NCBI GenBank assembly: GCA_963792785.1
Contig: CAWBXO010000004.1
Span: 1,054,001-1,118,000, forward strand
DNA from: CAWIMX01 sp963792785
GTDB taxonomy: Bacteria > Acidobacteriota > Vicinamibacteria > Vicinamibacterales > CAVVIG01
Length of the DNA stretch: 64,000 bases
Direction of reading: 5' to 3'
A program made the translations under genes and the position numbers. The stretch's first letter is position 1. Each line of letters begins with the position of its first letter. The notes under the pieces are model-generated. The model was given only the letters and a program-made list of their open reading frames with translations, did no database searches and was not told the origin of the DNA. Positions 35,082-43,777 of this stretch are shown piece by piece.

Positions 35082-37766
35082 ATGCGTTGGTTCGACAAGC
35101 TGCGCGTGAGGACGCGTTCACTCGTTCGGCGCGGCCGCGTCGAGCGCGAGCTTGACGCGGAACTGCGTTTTCACATCGAGCAGGAAGTCGAACAGAACAT
35201 TCGCGCCGGCATGACTGAGGAAGAGTCTCGTCGCCTGGCCCTGCGAACGACCGGTAGCCTTGTCCACATCAGGGAAGACTGCCGCGAATCATTGGGACTG
35301 CGGCTGCTAGACGAGCTGCGGCAAGACCTGCGCTACGCAGTTAGGTCGTTCTTGTCCACACCTGGCTTGCTCATCGTAGCCATCCTCACGCTGGCGCTGG
35401 CCGTTGGCGGAACGGCAGCCATCTTCAGTGCTGTGAACGCCGTCCTGCTCCGTCCGCTACCCTTTCCGAATCCCAAGCAGCTAGTTAACATCCGCGAGCT
35501 CGACCTGCAGAACGGCGGCAGCTCGTTGGTCTCGTCGGGCGACTTCCTCGACTGGCAGCCTCGCGTGCGATCGTTTCAGGCGGCGGCCGCGTGGCGCTTC
35601 GCGTACTTCAACGTTCTTGGACGCGATCAGCCCGAGCAAGTGCAAGGCCTCAGCGTCTCGCCGCGGTTTCTGGCACTTCTTGGTGCGGCCGCGCAAGAGG
35701 GCACTCTGTTCACTGATGACAGGGATCAGGCGGGACGCGACCACGTCGTAATCATCAGCGATGCGCTCTGGCACCGGCGTTTTGGAGCGTTGCCTGACAT
35801 CGTCGGCCAGACCATTCGGCTTGGCGAAGAGCCGTACACCATCATCGGGATCCTGCCGCCGACATTTCACTTCTTCCAGATCCTTAACCGGCCCATCGAT
35901 CTGTATGTGCCGTTGGTACTCGACGTCGCACCGCAGGACCGGACGAATCACGACTTAAACGTGTACGCGCGGCTGAAACCCGGCGTTTCGGTTACCCAGG
36001 CTCAGGCGGAAATGGACGCGCTATACCGAAATCTGGCAAGGAGGTATCCGGAGACGAATGCGTCGCTCGGCGTCCGCCTTCTGTCGATGCCAGGAACATT
36101 CGCGCGAGGAAGCCGGCCGGTACTTCTGCTCCTGATGGCGGCCGTCTCTCTGGTATTCGTGATCGCCTGTGCAAACGTTACCAGTCTGCTCCTTGGTCGG
36201 GCTGTCGCCCGCGAAAGAGAGATGGCCATCCGGGTCGCTCTCGGCGCCGGCCGAGGTCGGCTGATCCGTCAGCTGGTCACGGAAGGCATCGTGTTCGGCG
36301 TTGCCAGCGGTGCGGTAGGGATTGCTGCCGCAGGATGGGGCGCTAGGCTGCTCAACCGCGTCGTGCCCTTCGATGTCGTGAGTCGAATGCGCGAGTTCCG
36401 TCTCGACGGGCGTGTCCTTGGTCTCGCGTTGCTCCTGTCGATCGCTTGTGGCGCCGGCTGCGGGCTGACCGCCGTGCTCGCGTTGCACCGCGATCCGTCC
36501 AGCGGCGCACGGATCGACAGCGGCGCATGGGTGAAAAGCGCTCGGCTGACTCGGCGCACGGGTCGCTTCTTCGTCGGGGGCCAAATTGCGTTAGCGGTCG
36601 TCGTGTCGAGCGGCGCCCTCCTTCTGATTGCGAGTGCGACAACGTTGCTGGGCATGCCGCGCGGCCTCAACCTGCATCGGGTCCTCACGATGCAGATCTG
36701 GCTGCCTCGCCAGAGTTACCCTGATGGTCAGCGCGTGGCCACCTTCTTCGATCGGGTCCTCGAGAACGTCGAACAGATTCCCGGCGTCGAGTCTGCGAGC
36801 GTCATCAACTTCTTGCCGTTGGCAGCTCAGGACACCAGCGTCGCGTTGCACATCGATGGCCCGGCTAACAGTCCGGCGGGCGAGCCGATCCGAGCGCGTT
36901 ATTCCGTGATTGATCCCAAGTATTTTCGAACCATCCAGACGCCCGTTCTGATAGGACGTGCATTCCGCGACACCGACGCCGACGAATCGCGCGGTGTGGC
37001 TATCGTCAGCGCGTCGATGGCGCAACGGTTCTGGCCCAACGACAGTCCGATTGGCCATCAGATCCAGCCGCAGTTCAGGGGACTCCAGAACTTCTGGGAC
37101 GCCGCCTTTGGCAATCAGGCGCTTACGATCGTGGGCGTCGTAGGAGACATTCGGGACGATGGCCCGGCGCTGGAGGGCAGGGATGACGTACCGCTGTTCT
37201 ATATCCCGTACCGCCAGAACCCCGCATGGCTGATGCACCTGGTCATCCGAACGCGCGCCGATCCGTTCGATGCCGCTCCGGCTGTGCGCCGGGCCATCTG
37301 GGCGGTGGACCAGAATCAACCCATATTCGACACAAAGACGATGGAAGACGTCGCCGCTGAGACGTTTGACCGACCGCGCGTGATGGCTAGCTTCACCGGT
37401 GCCTTTGCGTCGGCTGCAGTCCTCTTGGCCGCGTTGGGCGTGTACGGGCTGGTGACGTACCTGGTCGGTCAGCGCACGCGTGAGATCGCCATCAGGATAG
37501 CGCTCGGGGCACAGCGGGAAGACGTGCTGCAGGAGTTTTTCCTTGAAGGAGGCAGCCTCGGGCTTGTCGGCGTGGGTGTCGGGCTCGTCACGTCGATCGG
37601 CGTCACGCGGTTTCTCAGGAGTTTTCTGTTCGGTATCGGACCGACGGATCCGTTGACGCTGGCCGCTGTGTCAATGCTGCTACTTGGAATCACACTCGCA
37701 GCGTGTCTGATTCCCGCTTATCGGGCGACGCGGGTCGATCCAATCCTCGCTCTGCGGTGCGAGTGA
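35082..37766 (+). CDS. ADOP-type ABC transporter permease (acidobacterial duplicated orphan permease)
   Basis: 894-aa MacB-like permease without its own ATPase. A soluble N-terminal ~75 residues (ERELDAELRFHIEQEVE) precedes two repeats of FtsX-like membrane domain and MacB-type periplasmic domain; helices fall near 95-120, 345-370, 395-420, 445-470, 505-530, and three more at the end. RALGA-like coupling segments appear twice as AIRVALGAGRGRL and AIRIALGAQREDV. Lower GC than its neighbours and flanking direct repeats suggest it moved in as a unit with padR. Confidence 0.93.
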   Translation: MRWFDKLRVRTRSLVRRGRVERELDAELRFHIEQEVEQNIRAGMTEEESRRLALRTTGSLVHIREDCRESLGLRLLDELRQDLRYAVRSFLSTPGLLIVAILTLALAVGGTAAIFSAVNAVLLRPLPFPNPKQLVNIRELDLQNGGSSLVSSGDFLDWQPRVRSFQAAAAWRFAYFNVLGRDQPEQVQGLSVSPRFLALLGAAAQEGTLFTDDRDQAGRDHVVIISDALWHRRFGALPDIVGQTIRLGEEPYTIIGILPPTFHFFQILNRPIDLYVPLVLDVAPQDRTNHDLNVYARLKPGVSVTQAQAEMDALYRNLARRYPETNASLGVRLLSMPGTFARGSRPVLLLLMAAVSLVFVIACANVTSLLLGRAVAREREMAIRVALGAGRGRLIRQLVTEGIVFGVASGAVGIAAAGWGARLLNRVVPFDVVSRMREFRLDGRVLGLALLLSIACGAGCGLTAVLALHRDPSSGARIDSGAWVKSARLTRRTGRFFVGGQIALAVVVSSGALLLIASATTLLGMPRGLNLHRVLTMQIWLPRQSYPDGQRVATFFDRVLENVEQIPGVESASVINFLPLAAQDTSVALHIDGPANSPAGEPIRARYSVIDPKYFRTIQTPVLIGRAFRDTDADESRGVAIVSASMAQRFWPNDSPIGHQIQPQFRGLQNFWDAAFGNQALTIVGVVGDIRDDGPALEGRDDVPLFYIPYRQNPAWLMHLVIRTRADPFDAAPAVRRAIWAVDQNQPIFDTKTMEDVAAETFDRPRVMASFTGAFASAAVLLAALGVYGLVTYLVGQRTREIAIRIALGAQREDVLQEFFLEGGSLGLVGVGVGLVTSIGVTRFLRSFLFGIGPTDPLTLAAVSMLLLGITLAACLIPAYRATRVDPILALRCE

Positions 37767-38085
37767 CCCGCGGCGCCCTCGTGAAAGAGGTTGGGAGTGT
37801 CTGATGTCACGCGGCTCGGGACTCGCTGCGATCGGGACATCCGTGCGCCCGTGACGAGCACTCGGGCGGGTGCGGCGTCGGCCGACTTTGGAGTCGCGCG
37901 ATGGGCGTCAGGTACGAAACCGGACCGGAGGGAGCGCGGATTTCGAGCGTCATGGCCGTAGGCGCACGATCCAGGCCGGGTAGGCCTGACGCGAGGAGCG
38001 TCAGTACCGAAATCCGCGCGGACGGAGGGACGGTTTCGAGCGCGAGCTCCATGAGGCCGAGGCTGCGCCCGTCCGAGTGCCGATC
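37767..38085. other. Spacer with direct repeat and imperfect palindrome
   Basis: No gene seen. It holds the right cassette repeat (37803-37854) and an imperfect ~125-nt palindrome from about 37916 to 38039, with outer arms CGAAACCG / CGGTTTCG and inner arms GCGCGGATTTCG / CGAAATCCGCGC. Confidence 0.6.
37803..37854. repeat. Right direct repeat flanking the padR-ADOP cassette
   Basis: Same orientation as 34465-34516. Blocks GATGTCACGCGGCTC, TCGCTGCGATCGG and ACATCCGT are identical between the copies. Confidence 0.8.
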
Positions 38086-38847
38086 CTACCGCTCGGCGAG
38101 CGCCTTCACCGTGATCCCGGCCTCCTCGAGGCCCCGCCGCAGCTGCGCGGCGAGGCGGCCCGCGCCCGGTGTGTCGCCGTGCACGCAGATCGAGTCGGCC
38201 TCGAGCCCCACCACGCCGCCGTCGACGGCGGCGACCGTGCGGTCGCTGACCATGCGGACCGCGCGCCGGACCACAGTGCCCGGGTCGTCGATGACGGCGC
38301 CGGCGACCGTGCGCGGGACGAGCGAGCCGTCGGACTGGTACGCGCGATCGGCAAACACCTCGGCCGCGACCCGCAGGCCCTGCGAGCGGCCCGCCTTCAG
38401 CATCTCCGATCCGGGCAGGCCGAATACGATCAGCGACGCGTCGAAGGCCTTCACCGCGCGGACGATGGCCGCGGCCACTTCGGCGCTGCGCGCCGCCATG
38501 TGGTACAGCGCGCCGTGCGGCTTCACGTGCTGCAGCGCGATGCCTTCCGCTCGCGCGACGCCCGCGACCGCGGCCAGCTGGTAGAGGACGAGATCCTCGA
38601 CCTCGGCGCCGCTCATCCGCATCTCCCGCCGCCCGAAGCCCGCGAGATCGGGCAGGCCCGGATGCGCGCCCACGGCGACGCCCCGCTCCCGCGCGAGCCG
38701 AAGCGTGGCGCGGAGGACCGTCGGATCCCCGCCGTGGAAGCCCGCGGCGACGCTCGCCGACGTCACCGAGGCCATGAGCTCTGCGTCATGTCCGATGGTG
38801 TACGGCCCGAACGATTCACCGAGGTCGGCGTTGAGGTCGATGCGCAT
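38086..38847 (-). CDS. pxpA: 5-oxoprolinase subunit A (LamB/YcsF family)
   Basis: Component of ATP-dependent 5-oxoprolinase (PxpABC). The 253-aa protein has the family start MRIDLNADLGESFG, GAHPGLPDLAGFGRR, HVKPHGALYHMA, and the late DSICVHGDTPGA. pxpB and pxpC are not adjacent. ATG 38845-38847 is preferred to an upstream TTG because it opens the conserved fold. A strong terminator stands 14 bases upstream, implying attenuation or a promoter inside the leader. Confidence 0.92.
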   Translation of the reverse strand: MRIDLNADLGESFGPYTIGHDAELMASVTSASVAAGFHGGDPTVLRATLRLARERGVAVGAHPGLPDLAGFGRREMRMSGAEVEDLVLYQLAAVAGVARAEGIALQHVKPHGALYHMAARSAEVAAAIVRAVKAFDASLIVFGLPGSEMLKAGRSQGLRVAAEVFADRAYQSDGSLVPRTVAGAVIDDPGTVVRRAVRMVSDRTVAAVDGGVVGLEADSICVHGDTPGAGRLAAQLRRGLEEAGITVKALAER

Positions 38848-38860
38848 CACCAACAGCCCG

Positions 38861-38898
38861 TACAAAACAAAAGGGCACCGCGTAATTGCGGTACCCTT
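38861..38898 (-). terminator. Intrinsic terminator before pxpA
   Basis: On the minus strand an 11-bp stem AAGGGTACCGC / GCGGTGCCCTT (one G-U pair), loop AATTAC, then TTTTGTTTTG. It ends the rml transcript or acts as an attenuator of pxpA. Confidence 0.8.
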
Positions 38899-39065
38899 CT
38901 GCTCCGCCGGTCTGGCTCCCCCAGCAAATTCACGGCGCCCTGCCGTAAACAGACCGACGATTCACCGCGAGAGAGAGCAAGCCGCGTACCGGATGAGTTT
39001 CGGTGTATTCCAGCCAATTTCCTGGGATAAGCGTGCCGGACCGCCCGCGGATTTCGTCGCTCCAC
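38899..39065 (-). ncRNA. Candidate structured leader between rmlC and pxpA
   Basis: On the minus strand CGGTCTG and CAGACCG enclose two small hairpins (ACGGC/GCCGT and GCT/AGC with a GGGGG loop), giving a three-way-junction shape immediately followed by the terminator. It matches no riboswitch class I can recall. It may also be a 3' UTR fold of the rml transcript. Confidence 0.35.
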
Positions 39066-39629
39066 TTACAGTTCTGTCGACCCGAACCCGGGCAGCAGGT
39101 CCATCAGCTCCGCCAGGGGCCGGGCCGCGCGGTCGCGGTCCGACAGGATCGGCTCGGTCACGGGCCAGCGCACGCCCAGCCGGGGATCGTCCCACGCGAT
39201 CGTGATCTCGCTCGCGCGGTCGTAGAGTTCGGTGCACTTGTATTCGACGTCGGCCACCTCGCTCACCACGCAGAACCCGTGGGCGAAGCCGGGCGGGACG
39301 TAGCACTGCCGGAAGTTCTCGGCCGACAGGGCGACGCCGGTCCAGCGCCCGAACGCCGGGGACCCCCGCCGCAGGTCCACCGCGACGTCGAACACCTCGC
39401 CCGCGATCACGCGCACGAGCTTGCCTTGCGGGCGCCGCAGCTGCAGGTGGAGGCCCCGGAGCGTGTTCCGGAGGGAGCGCGACTGATTGTCCTGGACGAA
39501 TGGGCCGGCGATGCCGCCGTCGCCGTACTTCGCGGCCTGATAGGTCTCGAGGAAGAAGCCGCGCCCGTCGCGATGCACGTCGGGCTCGACCACCACGACG
39601 CCCGGCAGGTCCGTCGGCACGAACCGCAC
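39066..39629 (-). CDS. rmlC: dTDP-4-dehydrorhamnose 3,5-epimerase
   Basis: Third step of dTDP-rhamnose synthesis. 187-aa cupin with DGRGFFLETYQAAKYG, active histidine in LRGLHLQ, and VPPGFAHGFCVVSE. GTG start at 39627-39629, 2 bases after the rmlA stop; a much longer in-frame form would overlap rmlA and is not needed. Last gene of rmlB-A-C; rmlD is not in the window. Confidence 0.93.
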   Translation of the reverse strand: MRFVPTDLPGVVVVEPDVHRDGRGFFLETYQAAKYGDGGIAGPFVQDNQSRSLRNTLRGLHLQLRRPQGKLVRVIAGEVFDVAVDLRRGSPAFGRWTGVALSAENFRQCYVPPGFAHGFCVVSEVADVEYKCTELYDRASEITIAWDDPRLGVRWPVTEPILSDRDRAARPLAELMDLLPGFGSTEL

Positions 39630-39631
39630 GG

Positions 39632-40504
39632 CTACGCCTCGTGCTCGAGCAGGTGCAGCAGGTACTGCCCGTACGCGCTCGGCCCGAGGCCCTTCGCCAG
39701 CCGGACGATGTCGTCGCCCGTGATGTAGCCGAGGCGGAACGCAATCTCCTCGGGACACGCGACCATCAACCCTTGCCGTTCCTCGATGGCCTGGATGTAG
39801 TTCGCCGCCTGCAGCAGCGACTCCTGCGTGCCGGTGTCGAGCCACGCGATGCCCCGCGCCAGCCGTTCGACGTGGAGGCGGCCGCGATCGAGGTACGTGC
39901 GGTTGACGTCGGTGATCTCCAGCTCGCCGCGCGCGGACGGCTGCAGCCGGGCCGCGATGTCGAGGACCTGGTTGTCGTAGAAGTACAGCCCCGTCACCGC
40001 GTAGGCGGACTTCGGGTGGGCCGGCTTCTCCTCCAGGCTGATCGCGCGCCCCGCGGCGTCGAACTCGACGACGCCGTAGCGCTGCGGATCCCTCACCTGG
40101 TAGCCGAAGACGGTGGCGCCCTCCGCGCGCTCGGTGGCGCTTCGCAGGTAGTCCGACAGGTGCGCGCCGTAGAAGATGTTGTCCCCGAGGGCGAGCGCCA
40201 CGCGATCCGCCCCCACGAACGCGCGCCCGATGATGAACGCCTGCGCCAGGCCATCCGGGCTGGGCTGCACGGCGTAGGTCAGCCGCAGCCCGAAGTCCGA
40301 GCCGTCCCCCAGCAGGCGGACGAAGTCGTCGTGATCGTGCGGCGTCGTGATCATGAGGACGTCGCGGATGCCCGACAGCATCAGCACCGACAGCGGGTAA
40401 TAAATCATCGGCTTGCTGTAGACGGGCATCAGCTGCTTGCTGACGGCGCGCGTCAGCGGGAACAGCCGCGATCCCGACCCGCCGGCGAGAATGATCCCTT
40501 TCAT
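39632..40504 (-). CDS. rmlA: Glucose-1-phosphate thymidylyltransferase
   Basis: Makes dTDP-glucose, the first step of dTDP-rhamnose. 290 aa with the nucleotide motif ILAGGSGSRLFPLT, VSKQLMPVYSKPMIYYPL, LALGDNIFYG and LEEKPAHPKS. Start ATG follows directly after the stop of a 24-codon ORF that links it to rmlB. Confidence 0.96.
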   Translation of the reverse strand: MKGIILAGGSGSRLFPLTRAVSKQLMPVYSKPMIYYPLSVLMLSGIRDVLMITTPHDHDDFVRLLGDGSDFGLRLTYAVQPSPDGLAQAFIIGRAFVGADRVALALGDNIFYGAHLSDYLRSATERAEGATVFGYQVRDPQRYGVVEFDAAGRAISLEEKPAHPKSAYAVTGLYFYDNQVLDIAARLQPSARGELEITDVNRTYLDRGRLHVERLARGIAWLDTGTQESLLQAANYIQAIEERQGLMVACPEEIAFRLGYITGDDIVRLAKGLGPSAYGQYLLHLLEHEA

Positions 40505-40579
40505 CTACTTGTGGCGGCGGGGCCCCGGGCTCGCATGGCCGCAGGCGCAGGCATTCTCAATCGGAGTTGGCATCGGCAT
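40505..40579 (-). CDS. 24-residue ORF coupled between rmlB and rmlA
   Basis: The ATG overlaps the rmlB stop as TGATG, and the TAG abuts the rmlA ATG (TAGATG), so the ORF exactly fills the gap. The peptide contains ACACGH and a basic PGPRRHK tail. It could be a translated coupler or a metal-binding microprotein; chance cannot be excluded at this size. Confidence 0.4.
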   Translation of the reverse strand: MPMPTPIENACACGHASPGPRRHK

Positions 40580-41659
40580 CAGCGTAATCCGAGACGTTCG
40601 CGATCGTAGCGGCCGGCCTGCACGGCCTCGCACCAGTCGCCGTGCCCGGCGTACCACCGGACGGTGTCGGCCAGCCCGGCCTCGAACGTGATCACCGGCG
40701 CCCACCCGAGCTCGCGGCGAATCTTCGCCGCGTCGATCGCGTAGCGCCGGTCGTGTCCCGGGCGATCGGGAACGAACGTCTTGAGGGCGTCGTAGGAAGC
40801 CACCTCCTTCGACGCGAGCGCCGGGTTCGACGCCGCGGGACGGCACGCCTCGAGCGCGTCGCACAGGCGGTCCACCACCTCGAGATTCGTCCGCTCGCCG
40901 GCGCCGCCGATGTTGTACTTCTTCACCGGGCCGCCCGCGCCGGAGCGCCAGCAGCAGGCCCGCGCAGTGGTCCTCGACGTGCAGCCAGTCTCGCACCTGC
41001 TCGCCGTCGCCGTAGATCGGCAGCGGGCGGCCGTCGAGACCGTTGAGCGTCATCAGCGGGATCAGTTTCTCGGGAAACTGGTACGGCCCGTAGTTGTTCG
41101 AGCAGTTCGTGATGATCGCCGGCACGCCGTAGGTGTGCACGTAGGCGCGCACCAGATGATCGGCCGAGGCCTTGCTCGCGGCGTACGGCGAATTCGGGGC
41201 GTAGGGCGTGTCCTCGGCGAACGCGCCATCGGGCCCGAGCGTGCCGTAGACTTCATCGGTCGACACGTGCAGGAAGCGGAACCGCTCGCGCGCGGTGGCC
41301 CCGCGCGCGGCCAGTAGCGCGCGCGCCGCCTCGAGGAGCACGAACGTGCCGACGATGTTCGTGGCGATGAAGGGCGCTGGACCGTCGATCGAGCGATCCA
41401 CGTGCGTCTCGGCGGCGAGGTTCACGACGGCGTCGGGGCGCTGCTCGTCGAACAGCCGCCCCATCGCGGTGGCGTCGGCAATGTCGGCGCGGACGAACGA
41501 GACGCGGGCGTCCTCGCGCGCATCGTGCAGGTTGAGCAGGCTGCCGGCGTAGGTGAGCTTGTCGACGATGACGAGGGTGTCGTCGGTGTGGGCCAGCGCG
41601 TGACGGACGAAGTTCGACCCGATGAAGCCGGCGCCGCCGGTGATCAGGAGCACCGACAC
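40579..41659 (-). CDS. rmlB: dTDP-glucose 4,6-dehydratase (frameshifted)
   Basis: Extended SDR enzyme, second step of dTDP-rhamnose. NAD motif ITGGAGFIGSN, STDEVYG, catalytic Tyr-x3-Lys in YAASKASADH, NCSNNYGPYQFPEKLIPL. After RRGRPGEE the frame is lost near 40920; dropping one A gives EEYNIGGAGERTNLEVV, and the C-terminus then reads normally to RYDRERLGLR. Corrected length ~359 aa. Confidence 0.92.
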
Positions 41660-41663
41660 CGGC

Positions 41664-42797
41664 CTAGACTGCAGCCCCCTCCGGGTATTGCAAGGCCAGG
41701 CGCAGTTCCTTGGCGAGCGAGTCGACGGTGGTGCCGCCGCGCTTCCAGGCGCCGTCGGTCTCGAACCGCAGGTCGCCGATCCGGCGGCCCCACGGCGCGA
41801 TCACGCGCCCGATCGCGCGGAAGTCGGAGCGCTCGGCGTGCTCCTGGTCGAGGCGGCGGATCACATCGGGCGCCACGCGGATGAAGGCCCGCAGCGCCGG
41901 CGCCGTCCGGATGGCGTACTTGCGGCCGTTCCAGGCCGCGTCGAACACCACGGCAATCTGCTTGAAGTAGTTCACGAAGAAGCGCTTCGCGCTCTCGTGG
42001 AAGTCGGCCCGCGGCCCGCCGAACGCGTCGGCCGAGAAGATCTTCTTGAGCTCCTGCGCGAGCGGCGCCTGCGCCACGCGGCCCCGGCCCACGCCGAGCA
42101 GCTTGATTTCGTCGTAGAGCGGCGAGTCTTCGCGGTCGTTCAGCGCCCGCACCACGTCGTGCGCCGTCGCCAGGTTCTCGTCGCGGTACAGCTGCCGTCC
42201 CGAGAGGCTGACCAGGTGCGACGCGTTCAGCCGCGTGTGCTTCGCGTTGATCGTCACGAACATCTGCACGACGTGATCCTCGGGCAGGCGGTCGAAGATC
42301 ACCGCCGGCACCGTGAACGTCTCGCCCGCGAAGCGGGCGATGTCCGCGTGCAGCGCCAGGAGGCGATGCTGCCCGTCGATCGCGCGCAGGATGCCCTCGC
42401 GCTCCGGCACCTTCAGCGTCCCGAGCGGCGTGTCGTTCATCGGCTGGAACGCCAGCTTCTCGTCGCAGGAAATGATCACCGCGCCGGGAATCGAGGGCAG
42501 GTCGCGCGCCTGGCGGCACTGCTCGTAGTAGAGCACCAGCTCCTCAATCTTCTTCCGGATGATCTGCCGCTGATAGGCCTTGTCGCTCGAGGCGATCCGG
42601 CGCTCCAGGAGATCCCAGTTCACCTTCGACGGGGCCACGCTCGGCTTCTGGCGGCCGCCCCGCACGGGCGGCTGCGCGTTCTCGCCGTAGCTCAGCACCT
42701 CGAAGCGGACGAGCTTGTCGATATCGCTCGCCGTCAGCGAGGCCTGGTAGAAGGTCACCCCGAACTGCTGCATCCGGATCGCGGCTACGTTGATCAT
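41664..42797 (-). CDS. DGQHR-domain protein (DndB-related), orphan
   Basis: 377 aa with the diagnostic IDGQHRLLAL motif near residue 140 and downstream FVTINAKHTRLNASHLVSL typical of DGQHR proteins. The family includes DndB, regulator of DNA phosphorothioation, but no dndCDE genes are here. It starts in an AT-rich region with a CTATAAC / GTTATAG dyad upstream. Function unknown: DNA-associated regulation or a defence component is inferred from the family only. Confidence 0.8.
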   Translation of the reverse strand: MINVAAIRMQQFGVTFYQASLTASDIDKLVRFEVLSYGENAQPPVRGGRQKPSVAPSKVNWDLLERRIASSDKAYQRQIIRKKIEELVLYYEQCRQARDLPSIPGAVIISCDEKLAFQPMNDTPLGTLKVPEREGILRAIDGQHRLLALHADIARFAGETFTVPAVIFDRLPEDHVVQMFVTINAKHTRLNASHLVSLSGRQLYRDENLATAHDVVRALNDREDSPLYDEIKLLGVGRGRVAQAPLAQELKKIFSADAFGGPRADFHESAKRFFVNYFKQIAVVFDAAWNGRKYAIRTAPALRAFIRVAPDVIRRLDQEHAERSDFRAIGRVIAPWGRRIGDLRFETDGAWKRGGTTVDSLAKELRLALQYPEGAAV

Positions 42798-42901
42798 GTC
42801 GTCGGTCTCGATGCTCTCGTCGGGCCTCTCGGAAACAGGCCCAAAGACGGAAATTGTACTGCCAAATCCGGGCAGGGGCCACCCGCGATTAATCCAGTTA
42901 A

Positions 42902-42926
42902 CTATAACACCTTAAACGGGTTATAG
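42902..42926. promoter_or_regulatory. Inverted repeat upstream of the DGQHR gene
   Basis: CTATAAC, 11 bases, GTTATAG in a rare AT-rich stretch. A candidate operator for the adjacent protein or a promoter element. Confidence 0.4.
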
Positions 42927-42973
42927 CCGTGACATTGCGGGAAAGTGTGTGCAGCCGTGGGAGGGAGCCCCGC

Positions 42974-43750
42974 CTAGCTGCGGGGGGCGGAGGGGGTCCC
43001 GGCCGTCCGGTGCGGAATCAGCGAGCTCACGGCGAGCCAGGCGAGCGGCAGCACCACCAGCATGTAACTCAGGTAGTGCCCGTACCGGCCGTCGGGGCCG
43101 TAGGGCTCCGTCGCCTGATGGAGCACCTCGCTGTACGGGAAGATGTTCGCCTCCATCAGCTCGTGGAACCCGGTAATGAGGAGCTGCACGACGAACACCA
43201 GGAGGAAGATCGCCGTGACCTGGAAGAAGAGCCCCAGGTTCACCTTGTGGCCGTGACGCGACCACAGCCAGGCCACGCCCGCTGCCGCCAGCGTGCCCAC
43301 GACCGCGCCGGTGATGAGGCTCGCCGACTGGACCTGAAACATCAGCGCCCCGATCAGGAGCGCCGTCTCCATGCCCTCCCGCGCGATCATCAGCAGCGTG
43401 AAGAGAAACACGCCGATGAAGGCGGCCCGGCCCGTCTTGAGCGTCGACGCGCGCAGGTGGCCCTCGATATCCGACTTGATCCGCCGCCCCGTCCGCCACA
43501 TGTGCACCGTCAGCGACGCGACCGAGACGGCCGCCACGATGGCGAGCGTGCCCTCCCACAGCGACTGGTTGGAGGCCCGGCTGAAGAGAAACGCCGCGCC
43601 GACGCTGAGGAGCAGGGCCAGACCGATGCCCCACTGCACCGCGGGCACGAGTTCCCGGCGGCCGCTCTTGCGCAGATAGGCGAGGCTGATCGCGACGACG
43701 AGGAAGGCTTCGAGGCCTTCGCGGAGGGTGATGACGAACGCCTGAACCAT
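42974..43750 (-). CDS. High-affinity iron permease, FTR1/EfeU family
   Basis: Inner-membrane iron transporter of 258 aa with about seven helices and both REGLE-type motifs: TLREGLEAFLVV near residue 10 and IAREGMETALL near residue 120. It resembles EfeU, but the partners efeO and efeB are absent. A Fur-like box lies 28 bases upstream of its ATG. With cyaY nearby the region has an iron theme. Confidence 0.92.
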   Translation of the reverse strand: MVQAFVITLREGLEAFLVVAISLAYLRKSGRRELVPAVQWGIGLALLLSVGAAFLFSRASNQSLWEGTLAIVAAVSVASLTVHMWRTGRRIKSDIEGHLRASTLKTGRAAFIGVFLFTLLMIAREGMETALLIGALMFQVQSASLITGAVVGTLAAAGVAWLWSRHGHKVNLGLFFQVTAIFLLVFVVQLLITGFHELMEANIFPYSEVLHQATEPYGPDGRYGHYLSYMLVVLPLAWLAVSSLIPHRTAGTPSAPRS

Positions 43751-43777
43751 GAACGTGACTGGACTGAATTTATGAAC

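Noticed and set aside
37767..38085. Short plus-strand coding region after the ADOP gene
   Set aside because: Ser/Arg-rich product crossing the palindrome, no start signal or motif.
38899..39065. Second tRNA or known riboswitch (TPP, cobalamin, c-di-GMP, glycine)
   Set aside because: No T-loop and none of the conserved cores of these classes.
41664..42797. Full DNA phosphorothioation (dnd) system
   Set aside because: Only a DGQHR protein is present; the iscS in the window belongs to the isc operon.
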